Of a stretch of 64,000 nucleotides of DNA, positions 49,732 to 61,442 are shown in pieces; the stretch's first letter is position 1, and each line of letters starts with the position of its first letter. The notes under the pieces are model-generated. The model made no database searches, was not told where the DNA came from, and saw nothing but the letters and a program-made list of their open reading frames with translations. Source of the stretch: Ascaris suum (lineage: Eukaryota; Nematoda; Chromadorea; Rhabditida; Ascarididae); NCBI GenBank assembly GCA_013433145.1, contig CM024172.1, forward strand, positions 8,300,553 through 8,364,552, given 5' to 3'. The position numbers were made by a program, and so were the translations under genes.

Positions 49732-50213
49732 GTGAGTGCGTTAAGGAAATCGGCAGGAACCACATTACAGAGTCGTACAATGGAAAACTTGGAACTATGC
49801 AGAACTTCACTTGTGCTACAAGCTTTTTTACCCGGTCGGAACAGACGCCTACGTCGATAAGGCAAGGGCCACGGTGAAATATATCTGACAATGGGATGTC
49901 GAGGGAGGCGCTCACGATTCGTAACAAAGAATCACGCCAAACCTTAGTCTGCGATATTCCAGTGATTTCAAATCAAAGATTTTCACTCGGTAGTGGAATT
50001 TGGCGGTATTGACTACAGTGAATTTTGCGGAAATCGAGGCAGGTGAAGCTTTTTTCCATTTTCTCTAATAAAAGCCCTATATTAGAAACGAATTAAGGAG
50101 ACTCTGTGAGAGTGCAGTATTGGAAAATGTAGGTGAAGGCATTTTATAATGCTTAGTACATGTGTACAGCAAAGCTCAGAGAACAGAGACTTCTCAGCAA
50201 TGCCATCGGCAGG

Positions 50214-50430
50214 CTACTGTCTCGAATGGAGTTTTGGATCGAATATAACACCATCCACACTATCACCGATTATAGCAGAAAGAACCTCTTCTGCTAGCTT
50301 CAGAAAACATTCATGCTGGAAGTATTGTTTTCCATGTAAAACGTTTAAGTGCAATAATTTCGAGCGGTCTGTAAACGCAGCGAGGTCATTTTGCAAAGTA
50401 TGGAAACCGTAGGCGGTTCCGTTCAATCGA
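50214..50430 (-). CDS. Candidate terminal exon, function unknown
   Basis: Follows acceptor CAAATTTATAG in phase 2 and runs 71 codons to TAG. It reads TAYGFHTLQNDLAAFTDRSK, then LKLAEEVLSAIIGDSVDGVI. It looks like a compact alpha/beta fragment, but no domain is recognised. The plus strand is also open over most of it. Confidence 0.33.
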
Positions 50431-50756
50431 CTATAAATTTGAGGTGTTCAGCAAAGAACTTGTTACTGCTCAAAATATTATTGTAAACAGGATTAAAGTA
50501 TATGAAGTAGCAAAACAGGACACAAGACCTTCAATTATAGCACACCAGTACGAATTGAGTGTAAAGCGTTTCCTAAAGAGTGTTACAGAAGTGTTGCACA
50601 AGCGGATGGGATACGGGGGGAGTTTTTGAAAGTACAAATGTGGCGACTGCTGAGTGCTTCTTGTTCGTCAACTGGGAGTTTCCACCTCCCTCCGCCCCTA
50701 CAAGAGTGTGCTTTCACCTAGAATTAAGACTGAAACAGCTGAAACCTTTTACGTAG

Positions 50757-50864
50757 AAACTAGAAAAGCTCGAATTGGTGGTTGCCGACACATTATCGCT
50801 GCAGTCGCCGAGTGCTGACGAGGTGTCATCTTTCCTTTGCAGACGACGTGCGGGTGTGGAGTGA
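50757..50864 (+). CDS. Candidate terminal exon, function unknown
   Basis: Follows a pyrimidine-rich acceptor (AACCTTTTACGTAG) in phase 0 and runs 35 codons to TGA. It reads KLEKLELVVADTLSLQSPSA, then DEVSSFLCRRRAGVE. An internal CCTTTGCAG at 50842 offers another acceptor. The upstream exon is not fixed. Confidence 0.3.
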   Translation, partial: KLEKLELVVADTLSLQSPSADEVSSFLCRRRAGVE

Positions 50865-51768
50865 TGAAATTTCACATTACTCTAACGCTTGAATTATAGT
50901 TGGAATTATAGTTGCAGATGTATTAGGGTTTCCTTTGCCAAATTAGAATGCAAAATGTGGCGCGTTACATTGCACGGAGGAATGAAAGGTGGCATGTGTG
51001 TTGAGGATAGGACTTACGACTGCAGACGGCTTAGACAGATGCTGGATCTCGCCCACCTGTTTGGAAAAAATATTTCTTGACTGCTAAGTGGGTAAGTGCC
51101 AACTCATTTTGCTTCAAAAAAAGGTAGCGTCCAGTAACGTACTTCCTAACGCGTTGCACTTAATGTTTGTGTATGAATATGCGTTGACTTCAGCTTTACT
51201 AGCACTACACATGCAGTCACACAACTCCAACTGCGTTGAACTGTAATCGAATTATTGGCTGCAAAAAATTGCACTCAGAGAAGAAATCGCACCGGAAATA
51301 GAGCCTGCGGCAACACAGACAGAAAACGAACAGCATTTCGTCTTCAGACCACGGTCAGAAATGCATAGGGAGGAAAGAGGAGTACAGAGGAGAGGAAGGC
51401 GGAGAGAGCGAGAGAAAGGGGAACGGAAAGAAAAAATCAGATTCGAAGTTTGCAACTGTGTCATGTTAACGCTGGAAGGAAACCTGAATCGGAGCGTGTT
51501 ACAAGGTCATGTAAATGCATAAAAATGACAACAAGCCATGTAAAGTGCGCCATTTCTTCAGCCCATAAATATTCGCTACGACAGCTCCGGTGAAAGTTAC
51601 CGTGTTTCCTACTTATTCAGCGGTGTCCGGCTAATTTATACGATGAAAGAGTTGCTCAGAGTCGAGCCAAGCAAGCCCAGGAACTTGAACTTTTGACCTC
51701 GTATTTGGCCAGACTTGTATAGTGGGTAATTTGAGAAGCTGAACAGAAAGTCAAATTGATTTCAATTT

Positions 51769-51805
51769 TTTGTGAGGACCACCTTTTGCAGGTGGTCCTC
51801 ACAAA
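51769..51805. repeat. Perfect hairpin (15-bp stem, 7-base loop)
   Basis: Arms TTTGTGAGGACCACC at 51769-51783 and the exact complement at 51791-51805. Two copies each of ATTTTCTGCA and AGTCGGGCGTAGTG lie within the next 95 bp. The layout suits a small non-autonomous repeat. Confidence 0.75.
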
Positions 51806-53249
51806 TTTTCTGCAGTCAGTCGGGCGTAGTGCATACGAGCATTTTCTGCAAGGCTGCGATCAGTTCAGTCATGTACATGAACGTAGTCGGGCGTAGTGAG
51901 CCAAACCCGAATTTATGTTGGTAAATCCTATACTCTTATTCAACTTCTTCCAATGGGCATTTGGTCGAAATGGAGTGCCCAACTCCCAAAGTCCCTTATG
52001 TGCTCTTTGAAGCTTTAATAATTCTTTTTAGAGTTGGCGCGGAAAAAACACATTTATCATTCATGCTGTCTGCACTGAAAGGCCACCATAAACAACTTTT
52101 GGTTGAGGTCTAAGGCCAAAGGTTTGAGTTTTTTCGAGCACTTCAGTGGGAAAAAAAGCTTGGCTATAAATCAGAATAAAAAGGTAGTTTCGAAAATAAC
52201 TTCAAAAATTATAGGATGTTTTCTTGCTGTCGACTCTTTGCAAGCTGGAATGTCACAGTGCTATCAACTGCGTCTTAGCAACCCAGAAGTAACCAAAGCC
52301 CATTCAGGGGTGAGTATTCATAAACTGCGGCGGGCAGCGACTGCGACTCCAAGCTGTCCAATTTTTAGAGGCTTCGGCATCTATTATGGGCTTCTAGTGA
52401 TGGTAGCTGTTTTCGTTGGTGATAAAATCAAAAAAACATATATATTGTTCTGGTTGGTAACCAATCCATGATGCCGGTTTGTAACCGGAATTCCGTTGAA
52501 ATCGAGTGCTTTTGCAAAACGGTAGCAGGATAGCGACCGTAGGTATTCATAAAACTCGAGTTTCGTCTACAAGTGAAGCAACTGGAAAATTGAAAAGCGC
52601 CTGGAAATTTGCTTTCCAGCCAAAATTCAGTCGGTCGGTTATCACCGTTATTGTGATTTCAGAAGTGGCGTTATATTTCTATGCTTCCTTGCTCAAACAA
52701 TGCTTGCTTACCGGAATCGGGCCAAAGCTTGCCAGAATTCGGAGCCGAAGCGTGCCCACCACATGACGAAGCCTAGGCCTTTCGAAGAAAAAAAAGCGAC
52801 TTTTTCCAGTTTCCTAATTTCAATCCTCTCAAGTGAAAAGATTCATTGACTTTTTTCGAACTGTTCTAAGACATGGCTTTGTCGAATGACACGTTAATAG
52901 AAGCTGTGCTCTGCAGAGTGCATTAGCAAGCGGATCGACAAGCGAACCAACGACTCTCTCATGAAACATAAGTACTAATGAAGTTCCGTTCACACTGTTC
53001 GATATGATGTTATAACGCGACCTCATTAATGATTATCGCAATCGTTATCAAAAGCAAAACGCGTATAGCGATCGGAACAATGTGTTCAAGCCTCATTGAA
53101 TCGTTGAACACTGCGGTGAAGCATTTGCACATCTTTCATGGACACTCAACTGTGTTCCTATTAGGGAGATGTCAGCAGTGGTGTTAAACAGCGAAATCTA
53201 ACAATCTCATTAGGCGTTCTCATTGAAGCTTTGATGCTATCAATTTCAG

Positions 53250-54966
53250 AAGAACATCCATCGCATTTGTTCCTCTCTCACTCTTCATTCATGCCAACAG
53301 CACAAAACACTACTGGAAACAGCACCTATAGAGATTCCCATAACGATTCTCTCTACCGTGGAATGCAAGTTTTTCCTCCAATTATAAATCAAAAAGCAGT
53401 CACTACTGAGACATCTGGTTAGTTTGCAGATTTCGATTTCCCTTTTGCACACTTTTTCATGTTTGCAGACATGGTTTCAGGTTTTTGTTTGCATACTTGC
53501 AGACTTGTTACTTCATAAATCCTTGCGCTGATGTGAAAAGTTCAGTGACCTTCTTGTCACCGCCTTTGCTAACAGGATAGCTACTGTGAAACGATGAACG
53601 AGTACAAATAAATACGAACCTTTATATAACAGCAAGCGACAGACATGGACGAAATTTTACTTCCAGCGATGTAATTATGCGGACTGGCAGGAGGGTCAGA
53701 GCGGAGAATAAAATCACTGCCAAAGTTTGCCGTTTAGAAACATATACGAGAGGCCCGCACAACGTTGTACGCATTTGAGTTGCGATGACAAGATCAGAAA
53801 AGAGATCATCACTGCAATGAGCCGAACATTGCGACAGATGAATCACTTGTCGATGGGTCTAAAATTCTAAAATCGAGGGTTGCGTTCATAAATTTGCAAA
53901 TAGCTTTATTGCCGTCATTGTTTCAGTTCACAGAAGAATCCACCTAATTGGAAAATGCTCGCTATGACACCAAAATATTCATTTCACATAAACCTGAGCT
54001 TTCCGTTGGTTTATAAAATAAAAATGTTTCAACTTTTGCGAACGAAGTGAATTAATCGTTTTCACTTTCTTTTATTCCATAGCCGACAGTTAAAAATTTC
54101 GGCAGTACTGATGAAAAATGGATATCGTTTTCGAGTGGAGATTTCATCAAAAATCCATGCAAGTCATCAAATGAAAATTTCCAATTTTTTCGACGCAGCT
54201 GTGGCGCATTGTTGAAGAAATAACCTAATTAATGAAAATATTCCTTCTTTTGTGATCGTTTAAACGACCATTCGCATCTCTTCCACGTTTAAACTCGGTT
54301 TTTTTGTAAACATATTGTTTTTCGTTCGTTTGATGGGAATATCTCCAAAACTATTTTTCAAGAAAAAAACAGCCTCAACAAACAGTGGGATTATTCGCCT
54401 TTGCAACCATGTTTGCTCCAGTGAAGGCCGATCGCAGAAGTCCATATTATTCAGTTCCTTTGGTGAACTTTCCTACTTGTCCGGCAGCGAAATAACTTTG
54501 TGATTAAAGCAATTCCACCAATGAATTTCTCCATCATTCTACAGACGTCAACGAAACTTGGTACGTTCGATGGGCACACCTGATTGCCGCGTAAGGCAGA
54601 GGTGAATGGACCAGAATGGACCAGAATACGTGGCACCGCACAAAGCGATAATCTCGATCACCAAGCGCCCGTCAAATCGAATCAGCCCTCCATGCAAGGA
54701 TCAGTTCCCCTTGGCTCATCTGGTCGTTCAGGTCCCCTTGAAAATCTGCATCCTCTGTCGAGGTGCGATCGAGTAAACTGCGACATGACACAGGTATAAC
54801 GGCTAGCAGTTTATCACACTTATGCAGTGGGATAACAGACAAGAAGGGACATTACGATAGGTTTAATCGCTTGCACGACCCAGCAGTACAACTCCTCGCT
54901 GCCGCCGAACTCCTCACCCACTCCCAGGGCCACACGCTCGCCCACTTAGCTTTGAGACCAGTCTAG
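53250..54966 (+). CDS. 3' end of an unknown plus-strand gene (three or four exons)
   Basis: Exons 53250-53417 (acceptor CTATCAATTTCAG, donor CATCTG|GTTAGT), 54545-54590 (acceptor CATTCTACAG, donor GCCGC|GTAAGG) and 54828-54966 (acceptor CACACTTATGCAG, stop TAG) join in phases 1 and 2. Residues: an Asn/Ser/Thr-rich part with N-glycosylation-type sites (MPTAQNTTGNSTYRDSHNDS), then VNETWYVRWAHLIAA, then GITDKKGHYDRFNRLHDPAV and an Ala/Leu/His-rich tail ending LALRPV. The GC-rich 54591-54762 is open in a compatible frame and may be an alternative exon (VKSNQPSMQGSVPLGSSGRS). No family recognised. Confidence 0.5.
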
Positions 54967-55278
54967 AAGCTGGGATGAATGCAAGAGCACATCAACCCTT
55001 TTTGTACCCTCCGGAGTTTGCCTCAGGCTAATCTCATGAGCCATGCTGGGCAGTCGCCTGACTTGCCTCCATGCCGTAGACCTTATTTAACTTACTGTGC
55101 ACAGCGCATTGTTCTCGCTTGATGTTTAGCAGATCGATCTACGCTACGCGGATAGGATGCCGTGTTTTCGTGCAAGCTTTTCTTTATATCATGACATCTA
55201 TTCCACAAATCGAAAGATCGGAGATAAAAATCTTATTTCGAAAATGTTGAGGCGTGAAATGATACAGCAGTATTGCAG

Positions 55279-55371
55279 CGTATTAATGCTTCAGTCAGAC
55301 GTGCTAAAACCACGGTGCATCATTCCCGTCTGATTTTTAGCCGGCCGGACTACCTTGCAATTTCGACACAA
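55279..55371 (+). CDS. Internal exon, function unknown
   Basis: 93 bp, phase 0/0, between acceptor CAGTATTGCAG and donor ACACAA|GTGAGA. It encodes 31 residues including SVRRAKTTVHHSRLIFSRPD. It lies downstream of the apparent stop at 54966, so it belongs to another transcript or to an alternative 3' end. No domain recognised. Confidence 0.42.
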
Positions 55372-55782
55372 GTGAGAAATCGGAGCGTTATTGAGGATGT
55401 AGCTTGGCCGCGGTTTGTGGATTCAGTGACTAACATCAGCGAAAATATTTGTCTTCTTACTTGAGCGCCAAATGTAGTACGGCCTTATGCAGTCAGCTGT
55501 TTACATCCGTGAATCAATAATTGCTGCCATAAGGATCCACTCTCTACCCACTTTCTCTACTCTTTTCTTCTCATTATTCATCTATATAGTTAACTCAACG
55601 CAATGCTATTATTGCAAATTTTCATACGCTATATACTATTCAGCTTCATTTACGTAATAAGTGAGATTTTACTAAAGCTTCACTGATTTTTTCATCAAAT
55701 TCTACAACAATCACTCACAACTGAGATTCTGAATTAGAGTGCTAAAATTTGTTGCTGTCGGATATTGCGATGATATGTGAAG

Positions 55783-56093
55783 GTTTTTCAACCAATGGGC
55801 CATTTCGACATATTTTCCATCTTTCATTCTTTGGAAAAATGCACTTACGAATTACATCTAACGAATCCCATCCCACGTAATGTTGTTCACATCTTGGATG
55901 CATTTTACGCCGTCGCCTTCTTGTTCGTTTTTCATTCAGTTGGAATGTTTTGCATTTCATTCAGTAAGAACGGATTCCTTCTCTGCAATGATTTTATCTT
56001 TTAACACCGGTAGCGCGAATTCGTTCAACAATCGAGCTCAGAAATCGCCAGCTTTTCCCCTCCCCACTCGCCACTTCCGCATCATATCTCTAA
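55783..56093 (+). CDS. Two-exon gene end with a membrane-like segment
   Basis: Exon 55783-55963 (acceptor ATGTGAAG, donor TTCA|GTAAGA) and exon 56014-56093 (acceptor TTTTAACACCGGTAG, stop TAA) are separated by a 50-bp intron; phase 1 agrees. Predicted residues include FHSLEKCTYELHLTNPIPRN, a hydrophobic stretch DAFYAVAFLFVFHSVGMFCI, then STIELRNRQLFPSPLATSAS. Possibly a membrane-anchored tail; unknown family. The first acceptor is weak, so the true start may differ. Confidence 0.42.
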
Positions 56094-56825
56094 TCGCTCG
56101 CATGCAACGATCAAATAAATCAAGCATTCATATGAAGCATGCTAATTTTTAAGCATCTCGTCCATTAGGAACGCCATTGGTTACACTTCCACTGCAAGAA
56201 GGCAAGCTGGCAATGTCCAAATTGCTCAATACTCAACGTCCAATAAAATACTGCATTGATCAAAAAAGGAAGTGTTAGGGATGACCTTTGGATGATAGGA
56301 CTAGAAAAGAATTCAAATACGCTTGCGCTCACCCGATTCAGGTGGCTTCTGTTGTGAACAGACTCGAATGTGATGCACTCATGGTCTTTGCTGGTAACTT
56401 GTTAAACTCGTCGACGATTTTACTTGAAAAGAAAACATGAGAGGAGTTAAGTCGAGAATCGATAGGGATGAAGTGAATACTTCAAGATTTATTTCATTAA
56501 ACAAACGATACTCAGATGAGGCAAAGTTAACTTCAGTAGCTTTTAAGTCTTTGTTTTTTAATGTGTGATATTATCAGAATCTGAGAGTGGAGTCATTTTC
56601 GACTGACAATTTCGTAGTTATTTTCGCAAAAGCCGTGATGCCACTAAATTGAAGTGAGTGCTTAGTTTTCATATTACAACCCCTCATTTCTATATTATAC
56701 TAATTCATTGCACTTCACCCAAAAATAATGTGTCTATTCTCCTTTTCTTCCCCACCAATGTTCCTGCTCCCGACCACCATCGTCAACAAACTGATTGCTG
56801 ATGGTACTTGCTGAACATTTGGCAG

Positions 56826-57148
56826 TATGCGCCGTTTAATATTGTTGCGGGATACTACAGCTTTTTTATTGGGCCTGAAAGGAATATCATATCGGAAGTT
56901 GCTGAGTTAGCACATCGTTATCGCTTCTTCATCGGAGAGGCAACGAGCCGATCGTCTTTGCCGGGCGGATTTAAATTGATGTTGAAAAGGGCGGTGGCAC
57001 TGGAGTGCACTGGGAGCACTCCATCATCTCAATCGAAATTGTGCGCTTTTTGCGTAGATTGCTAGTCACCCAGTCCTTGGCCACTTTTCCTTTCCTTTGC
57101 TCTTATTGGATTGGATAGTTCCGTGTCACTATCTTCAGGAGCACGTAG
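56826..57148 (+). CDS. Two-exon gene end, function unknown
   Basis: Exon 56826-57053 follows acceptor TGAACATTTGGCAG in phase 0 and ends TTTTGC|GTAGAT. A 65-bp intron with a pyrimidine-rich 3' half leads to a 30-bp exon (FRVTIFRST then stop) with strongly biased codons. Residues include VAGYYSFFIGPERNIISEVA and ELAHRYRFFIGEATSRS. If the intron is not used, the frame stops at TAG 57063-57065, and beyond it the same frame is open again to about 57240. No family recognised. Confidence 0.42.
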
Positions 57149-57611
57149 TTCTTCATTTCTTGCCCGACGTTTTCTCATCGGGTGTGCACATTTTGTTTTG
57201 CTGGTTCTGATCACTTCGGTTAATTATATGTTCATGGGATAAACTCATTGATGAGACTTGTGTATAATAACTCTACTTGTTGTCGCTGTTAACGAACAAT
57301 TTAACAGGCATTCTTATCGGAAAAACTTGCGGGTTGGGCCATCACAAATATATCACGGAGGAATATGCAGCTGGAGGCTAGCAAATAGGTAGTAGTCTGA
57401 CAAGGAATTTGGCGCCTTTGGGTGACTTGAAAGATAACATACTGCTACCTGTTCTTATGGCACCATTCCTGTTTTGACTAACAATATTTGCCGTTCTTTG
57501 TTCGTGGTTGCGCATTCTTGCCTACGATCATGCATACATAGTTATTCCTATGCTCAGTTGATCAACTTTGTGCAGACAGTTGTCTGGAATTGCTGTTTCG
57601 TCTATCTGCAG

Positions 57612-57657
57612 CAGACTTTTAGCATGCGCTTTGAGTGGTGAATTTTTGGAGAAAGTA
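57612..57657 (+). CDS. Very short candidate exon
   Basis: 46 bp between acceptor GTTTCGTCTATCTGCAG and donor AAAGTA|GTGAGG. It encodes RLLACALSGEFLEKV, phase 2 in and 0 out. Reading on gives a stop ten codons later, so it could also be a terminal exon. No partner exon identified. Confidence 0.28.
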
Positions 57658-58365
57658 GTGAGGGGAGGAGAAAAGAGGGTGCTCCTGGAATGACCCCACA
57701 GGGGCGATTTGCGACAGAATAGTGAACATGTGCATAATTTGCAATATATTGCAAGAAGGCTATATGCGGGGAAGGATGGGAAGTTTCTCTTTGGTGGCAA
57801 CGCCTAAGCATTATGGAAGGCAATTAAAACTTTGCTCTGAACTTACTACATTTCTTAGTGAGGAGAAGGGAAGGATTCATTAGGATCTTTTGGTCACTGC
57901 TATACGCAGCTCGTTGGAACTTTACAGTTGCATGACGGGTTTAGAAGTGGGCATTATTAGCGCATGTCATATGCCCTGCGATGTAGTTTAAAAAGTTTTG
58001 ATATGGCACATTTCAGCTTTTAAACAAGAGACAGTATCGCATGGAGCTGGAAATTTTCGACTCTCACAGAATTTCCATAATTCCCTTTCACTGAATTTCA
58101 TTTCCGGGTCTTTGCTTAATCGTATCTGAGAATGTAATTTGTTATGGTGTTGTTAAAATGAAACAAATTAGTCCAAAGTGTAATCTAGATGCGAAGGGTA
58201 AATGTTTTCCAGTGTGATGCAGATAATTCAAAAATCCCCAATTTCACATACATAGGACGCGGCAACAAGGCACTTTTTGTTAGGGATGAATGGGAAACGA
58301 TAAATTGCCAACTCTTTGTTGATACATTAAAAAAAACTTATCTGAAAATATGAAGGAAATGAAGT
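57658..58365. other. No supported gene
   Basis: A possible short exon after acceptor GGAACTTTACAG at about 57930 (TGLEVGIISACHMPCD) is the only coding-like item. Confidence 0.35.
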
Positions 58366-58573
58366 TTCAGAGGATTTTCTCAAAGTTTTTCTTCACTTGG
58401 GGATCAATTGAATCATCCATTTGTTCCGACGTTGAATCGGAGTTCATATTCGTTCTAGTAGGCACCATTTCCATGTTATAACCATTAGAAAAATCATTCG
58501 TTCGTTGAGTGAAAAGCCTATGCGATCCATTACGTTGTGCACGTCGAACACCGAACGTCAATTTTATCTTACT
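58366..58573 (-). CDS. Candidate terminal exon; both strands look coding
   Basis: On the minus strand, after acceptor AAACTCACAG, the frame runs 68 codons to TGA at 58369, ending in an acidic, Ser/Thr-rich tail (NMNSDSTSEQMDDSIDPQVK, then KNFEKIL). On the plus strand the same DNA holds two phase-compatible segments, 58366-58460 and 58513-58573, ending at a good donor CTTACT|GTGAGT. I favour the minus reading for its composition, but strand is unsettled. Confidence 0.3.
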
Positions 58574-59100
58574 GTGAGTTTGGGTGGGAGAGCGGGAGCT
58601 TTGCTGGTAGATGCTAAAAGTCGAATTGATATTTGTCAGAATAAAGTGCAAACAGAAAGTTGTTTTCACCTCAAGTTGAGTTATTTACGAATGGCAAATA
58701 AACAACAACTGCGAATTTGTTGAAGATAAATATGGTAGTGTACAAAAAAATTTTCCAATCTTATGCTTATTGTTCGCTTGATCCTCATTAAATTATTCAA
58801 AACTGCTTCGACTAACGGTTAATTTGTTTCCCTATATACAACAAAAATCACTAAAAAATGCATTCCAGGTTGCGCGCCATTCATAGCAACTGGTTTACCC
58901 GTTATACCACCATCGTTAAGAAACTGTAACTAACCTGAGATAGCGTGAGTAACGGAATGTTGTTGCTGCATGTTTCGTCATAGGTGTATTGATCATCGCT
59001 GATAAATCAAATGTGGGGTAAAAAGTGCATGGGAGCGGATGCAAAAGACGGTTCCGGTAAACTTTGGTAGCGTTTGGGTAAGCAGGCGGCAGCGGTGGAA

Positions 59101-59292
59101 AACACAAGCATGGGAACCCTTAGAGAAGCGGATGTCTCACACGAAATGACAGTAACCGAAGAGCTGGTTTTAGAGTATTGCATTAACGCGTTGTTCTATG
59201 AATTCTATTTTCCAGCTGGTTTCTTTTACAACCTCACAAGCGAGACCTATTTGCCATTTGTGGTGCTCAAGTTGGAAGAGAACGTTATCTAA
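59101..59292 (+). CDS. Candidate single-exon coding end
   Basis: From ATG at 59111 (or upstream in the same frame) to TAA at 59290-59292. Codon use is strongly biased in the last 25 codons. It reads MTVTEELVLEYCINALFYEF, then FFYNLTSETYLPFVVLKLEE. An internal TATTTTCCAG offers an alternative acceptor and a second open frame to 59386. The minus strand is partly open too, with a good donor CTCAG|GTTAGT at about 58936. Function unknown. Confidence 0.3.
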   Translation, partial: NTSMGTLREADVSHEMTVTEELVLEYCINALFYEFYFPAGFFYNLTSETYLPFVVLKLEENVI

Positions 59293-59697
59293 TAAGAACT
59301 CGCCTGGAGCAGTTGCGGTGTGGATAGCATTGCTTCAGCTCATTTCGTACAATAACTTCTTCGTGAAGCTTTTGTGGGTGAACTAAGCTCCTCTTTCTTG
59401 CAGCGACAAGCGATAAGAGCTGCGGCACTGCCATCATTTCTGCTGATGTGATAATACTTCCGAATAATCAACACTGATAACGACGGTTGATGATCCCATG
59501 TGAAAAGAAAATTCAACGTTCTCTTCCAACCGTTCTCGATAAAACCGAAATTTCAGCAATTCAGTTTGAAGATTTTTGAGTTAATGGCGTACATGAGGCT
59601 CGCAATTTCATTGCCGTCGCAATAAAAATGTCTCCTTGAGATTGGGGTCCAATAGCTGATGGGAATGGCAATACACGGCAAATGCTCGGCATCAAAG

Positions 59698-59898
59698 CTA
59701 GGTCTCTATATTGTCCTCGATTGTTGCGATCCCAAAGGGACTGAAAAAAGCGCCAGTGGATGCTGATACAGTTTGAGCTTCCTCAAGCTCTAAAACCTCT
59801 TTCATTTTGAGGAAGCTAGAAATAATTTTGCTGAGCAAAGTGGAGTGTTTTTCGAAAGTTCGAGAAGTTAAAGACTTTCCTGCTACTTTTACTATCAT
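59698..59898 (-). CDS. Small open frame (66 residues), unknown
   Basis: Complete ATG-to-TAG frame MIVKVAGKSLTSRTFEKHST, followed by a likely amphipathic helix (LLSKIISSFLKMKEVLELEE) and a mixed tail. No splice sites are needed and no family is recognised. Could be a short gene or chance. Confidence 0.22.
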   Translation of the reverse strand: MIVKVAGKSLTSRTFEKHSTLLSKIISSFLKMKEVLELEEAQTVSASTGAFFSPFGIATIEDNIET

Positions 59899-60511
59899 TT
59901 TTTACACTTTTTTCAGCTGTACTCTAATTTAAACAATATAACAGAAAGTGAATTTTTAGGCGCTAATTTCAAACGCAGAGAATCCATTTCGGGCACATTT
60001 TTTGCACAAAGTGCACTGCATAATTTTTTCCTTCTCATTTGGCATTTTGCAGCTTTTCGAAGTTGGAGATAGAATTTTTACTGTTTTATGTGCCAAATAG
60101 TTTCTGAAGTTCAGGAAGTCCTAAAAATGCTTTTGAGAATTCGCCATGAAGTCGAATATTTTAACAAATTTCCATAAGAAAAAGCAAAAATTTGACCAGC
60201 TAAGGAGTTGTGCTATCTGCATAAAAATTTTTTGCTTATGGCGAAAGAAATCATATGAAATCGAAATTTTTTCTCCGTTGGTAAAGGTAAATGAGGATCA
60301 AAGCTAACCGTGCTTCTTCACTTCGGCACCTTGTCGCTTTTCTGTGTATCCAGTAAGGACAGTGGTGGAGTTGAACGCTGAGCCTCAGGCCACACCTTCT
60401 TAAATACCTTAGGATTCTGGCAGATATTGATTTTCAAAAATCGCGAGAACAGCAAATGGTCAACTGATGGAAGGATGGTGATCTCCGTTAAGAAATTTGC
60501 ATGTAATTCAG

Positions 60512-60597
60512 TCTGCTGCGTTACTGTACAAGAAACTCGGCAGCAGTTATATATGGATTATTTTGTTCAGCATTCTTTGCTACTTCAAGCACGCGGG
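60512..60597 (+). CDS. Internal exon, function unknown
   Basis: 86 bp between acceptor GCATGTAATTCAG and a consensus donor CGCGGG|GTAAGT; phase 1 in, 0 out. It encodes CCVTVQETRQQLYMDYFVQH and SLLLQARG, likely helical. The donor is among the best in the window. No partner exon found with certainty; the model at 60993 begins with its own ATG. Confidence 0.42.
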
Positions 60598-60992
60598 GTA
60601 AGTTTGCAACGACACGTCGACCTCCTTATCCATTGCAAAAAGATTGAAAAGGAAGTGTTGATCTCTGGCCGCTAGCTATAGGGGGAGTTTTCTTCCGTTT
60701 TACACTTTCCTCCTTACTCATGCATCCTTAAACGCGCTGGTTTTGAGGTCGTACCCCTTACTCGTTAGGAGGCAAGGAGCTAATCGCAGAACTTAAAAAC
60801 ACTGGGCACCCTCTTCTGGGCAGTAATGGCGAATAACTAACCCTGCCCCTTAACCTCTCCCACATAGTCGGAAATCTTCTGCTCGATAAGTTAAATACAC
60901 TTTCGACAGAGCGAGCATTGCATTTTTGTCTTTCCAACTTCCGTGATAGCCCTTCTCTTGCGTGACCGAAACGTCGGCAGTCCATAGCAGTA

Positions 60993-61442
60993 ATGAAATG
61001 GTTGAAAGCACTGCGATACGGCAGTGCGCACAGTGTGAGATGCAATGACAATGATTGCGGTAAGTGATGTGTGCATACCAGATGGAAAATCGACCAGCTC
61101 GTGAACAGTGAAGAAAAACATCAGAAGACTCATCCCAGTGCATGTTGAGAAAAGGAGCAGCTATTGTGAGGTCAATGACGTGATATCGATGCTTCTAAAG
61201 TCGAATCCAGAGGCGCAAAACAACGGTTTTTTGGATGGGACAGGTATGGAGGAATATTGTCAGTAGATAATGTACCGAATGAAATCCAAAACAAGGAACT
61301 CCCCCAATGGAAAGGCGATTTGTTCGAGAATGAAAAACGCCGCAATTTCGACAGCAAACCATTATTAAACTACTATAGAGTTTGCTTCATCACAACTTAT
61401 CAGGGAGGCTGCCGCCCAGTTTGCAACAGCTCATGCGTTTAG
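60993..61442 (+). CDS. Small candidate gene, two or three exons
   Basis: ATG at 60993 opens MKWLKALRYGSAHSVRCNDN, ending at donor TTGCG|GTAAGT (61059). Exon 61211-61243 (acceptor TCGAATCCAG, phase 1 to 1) reads AQNNGFLDGT. Reading on gives a stop after eight codons (MEEYCQ). Alternatively a 20-bp GT...AG gap (61244-61263) leads in phase into 61264-61442, which reads DNVPNEIQNKELPQWKGDLF and ends in a Cys-rich tail (TYQGGCRPVCNSSCV). The tail loosely recalls disulfide-rich secreted proteins, without a clear family. The minus strand is also open over the first exon. Confidence 0.33.

Noticed and set aside
51252..51464. Minus-strand frame over a polypurine tract
   Set aside because: The frame mirrors a GA-rich run at 51360-51435; no coding signature.
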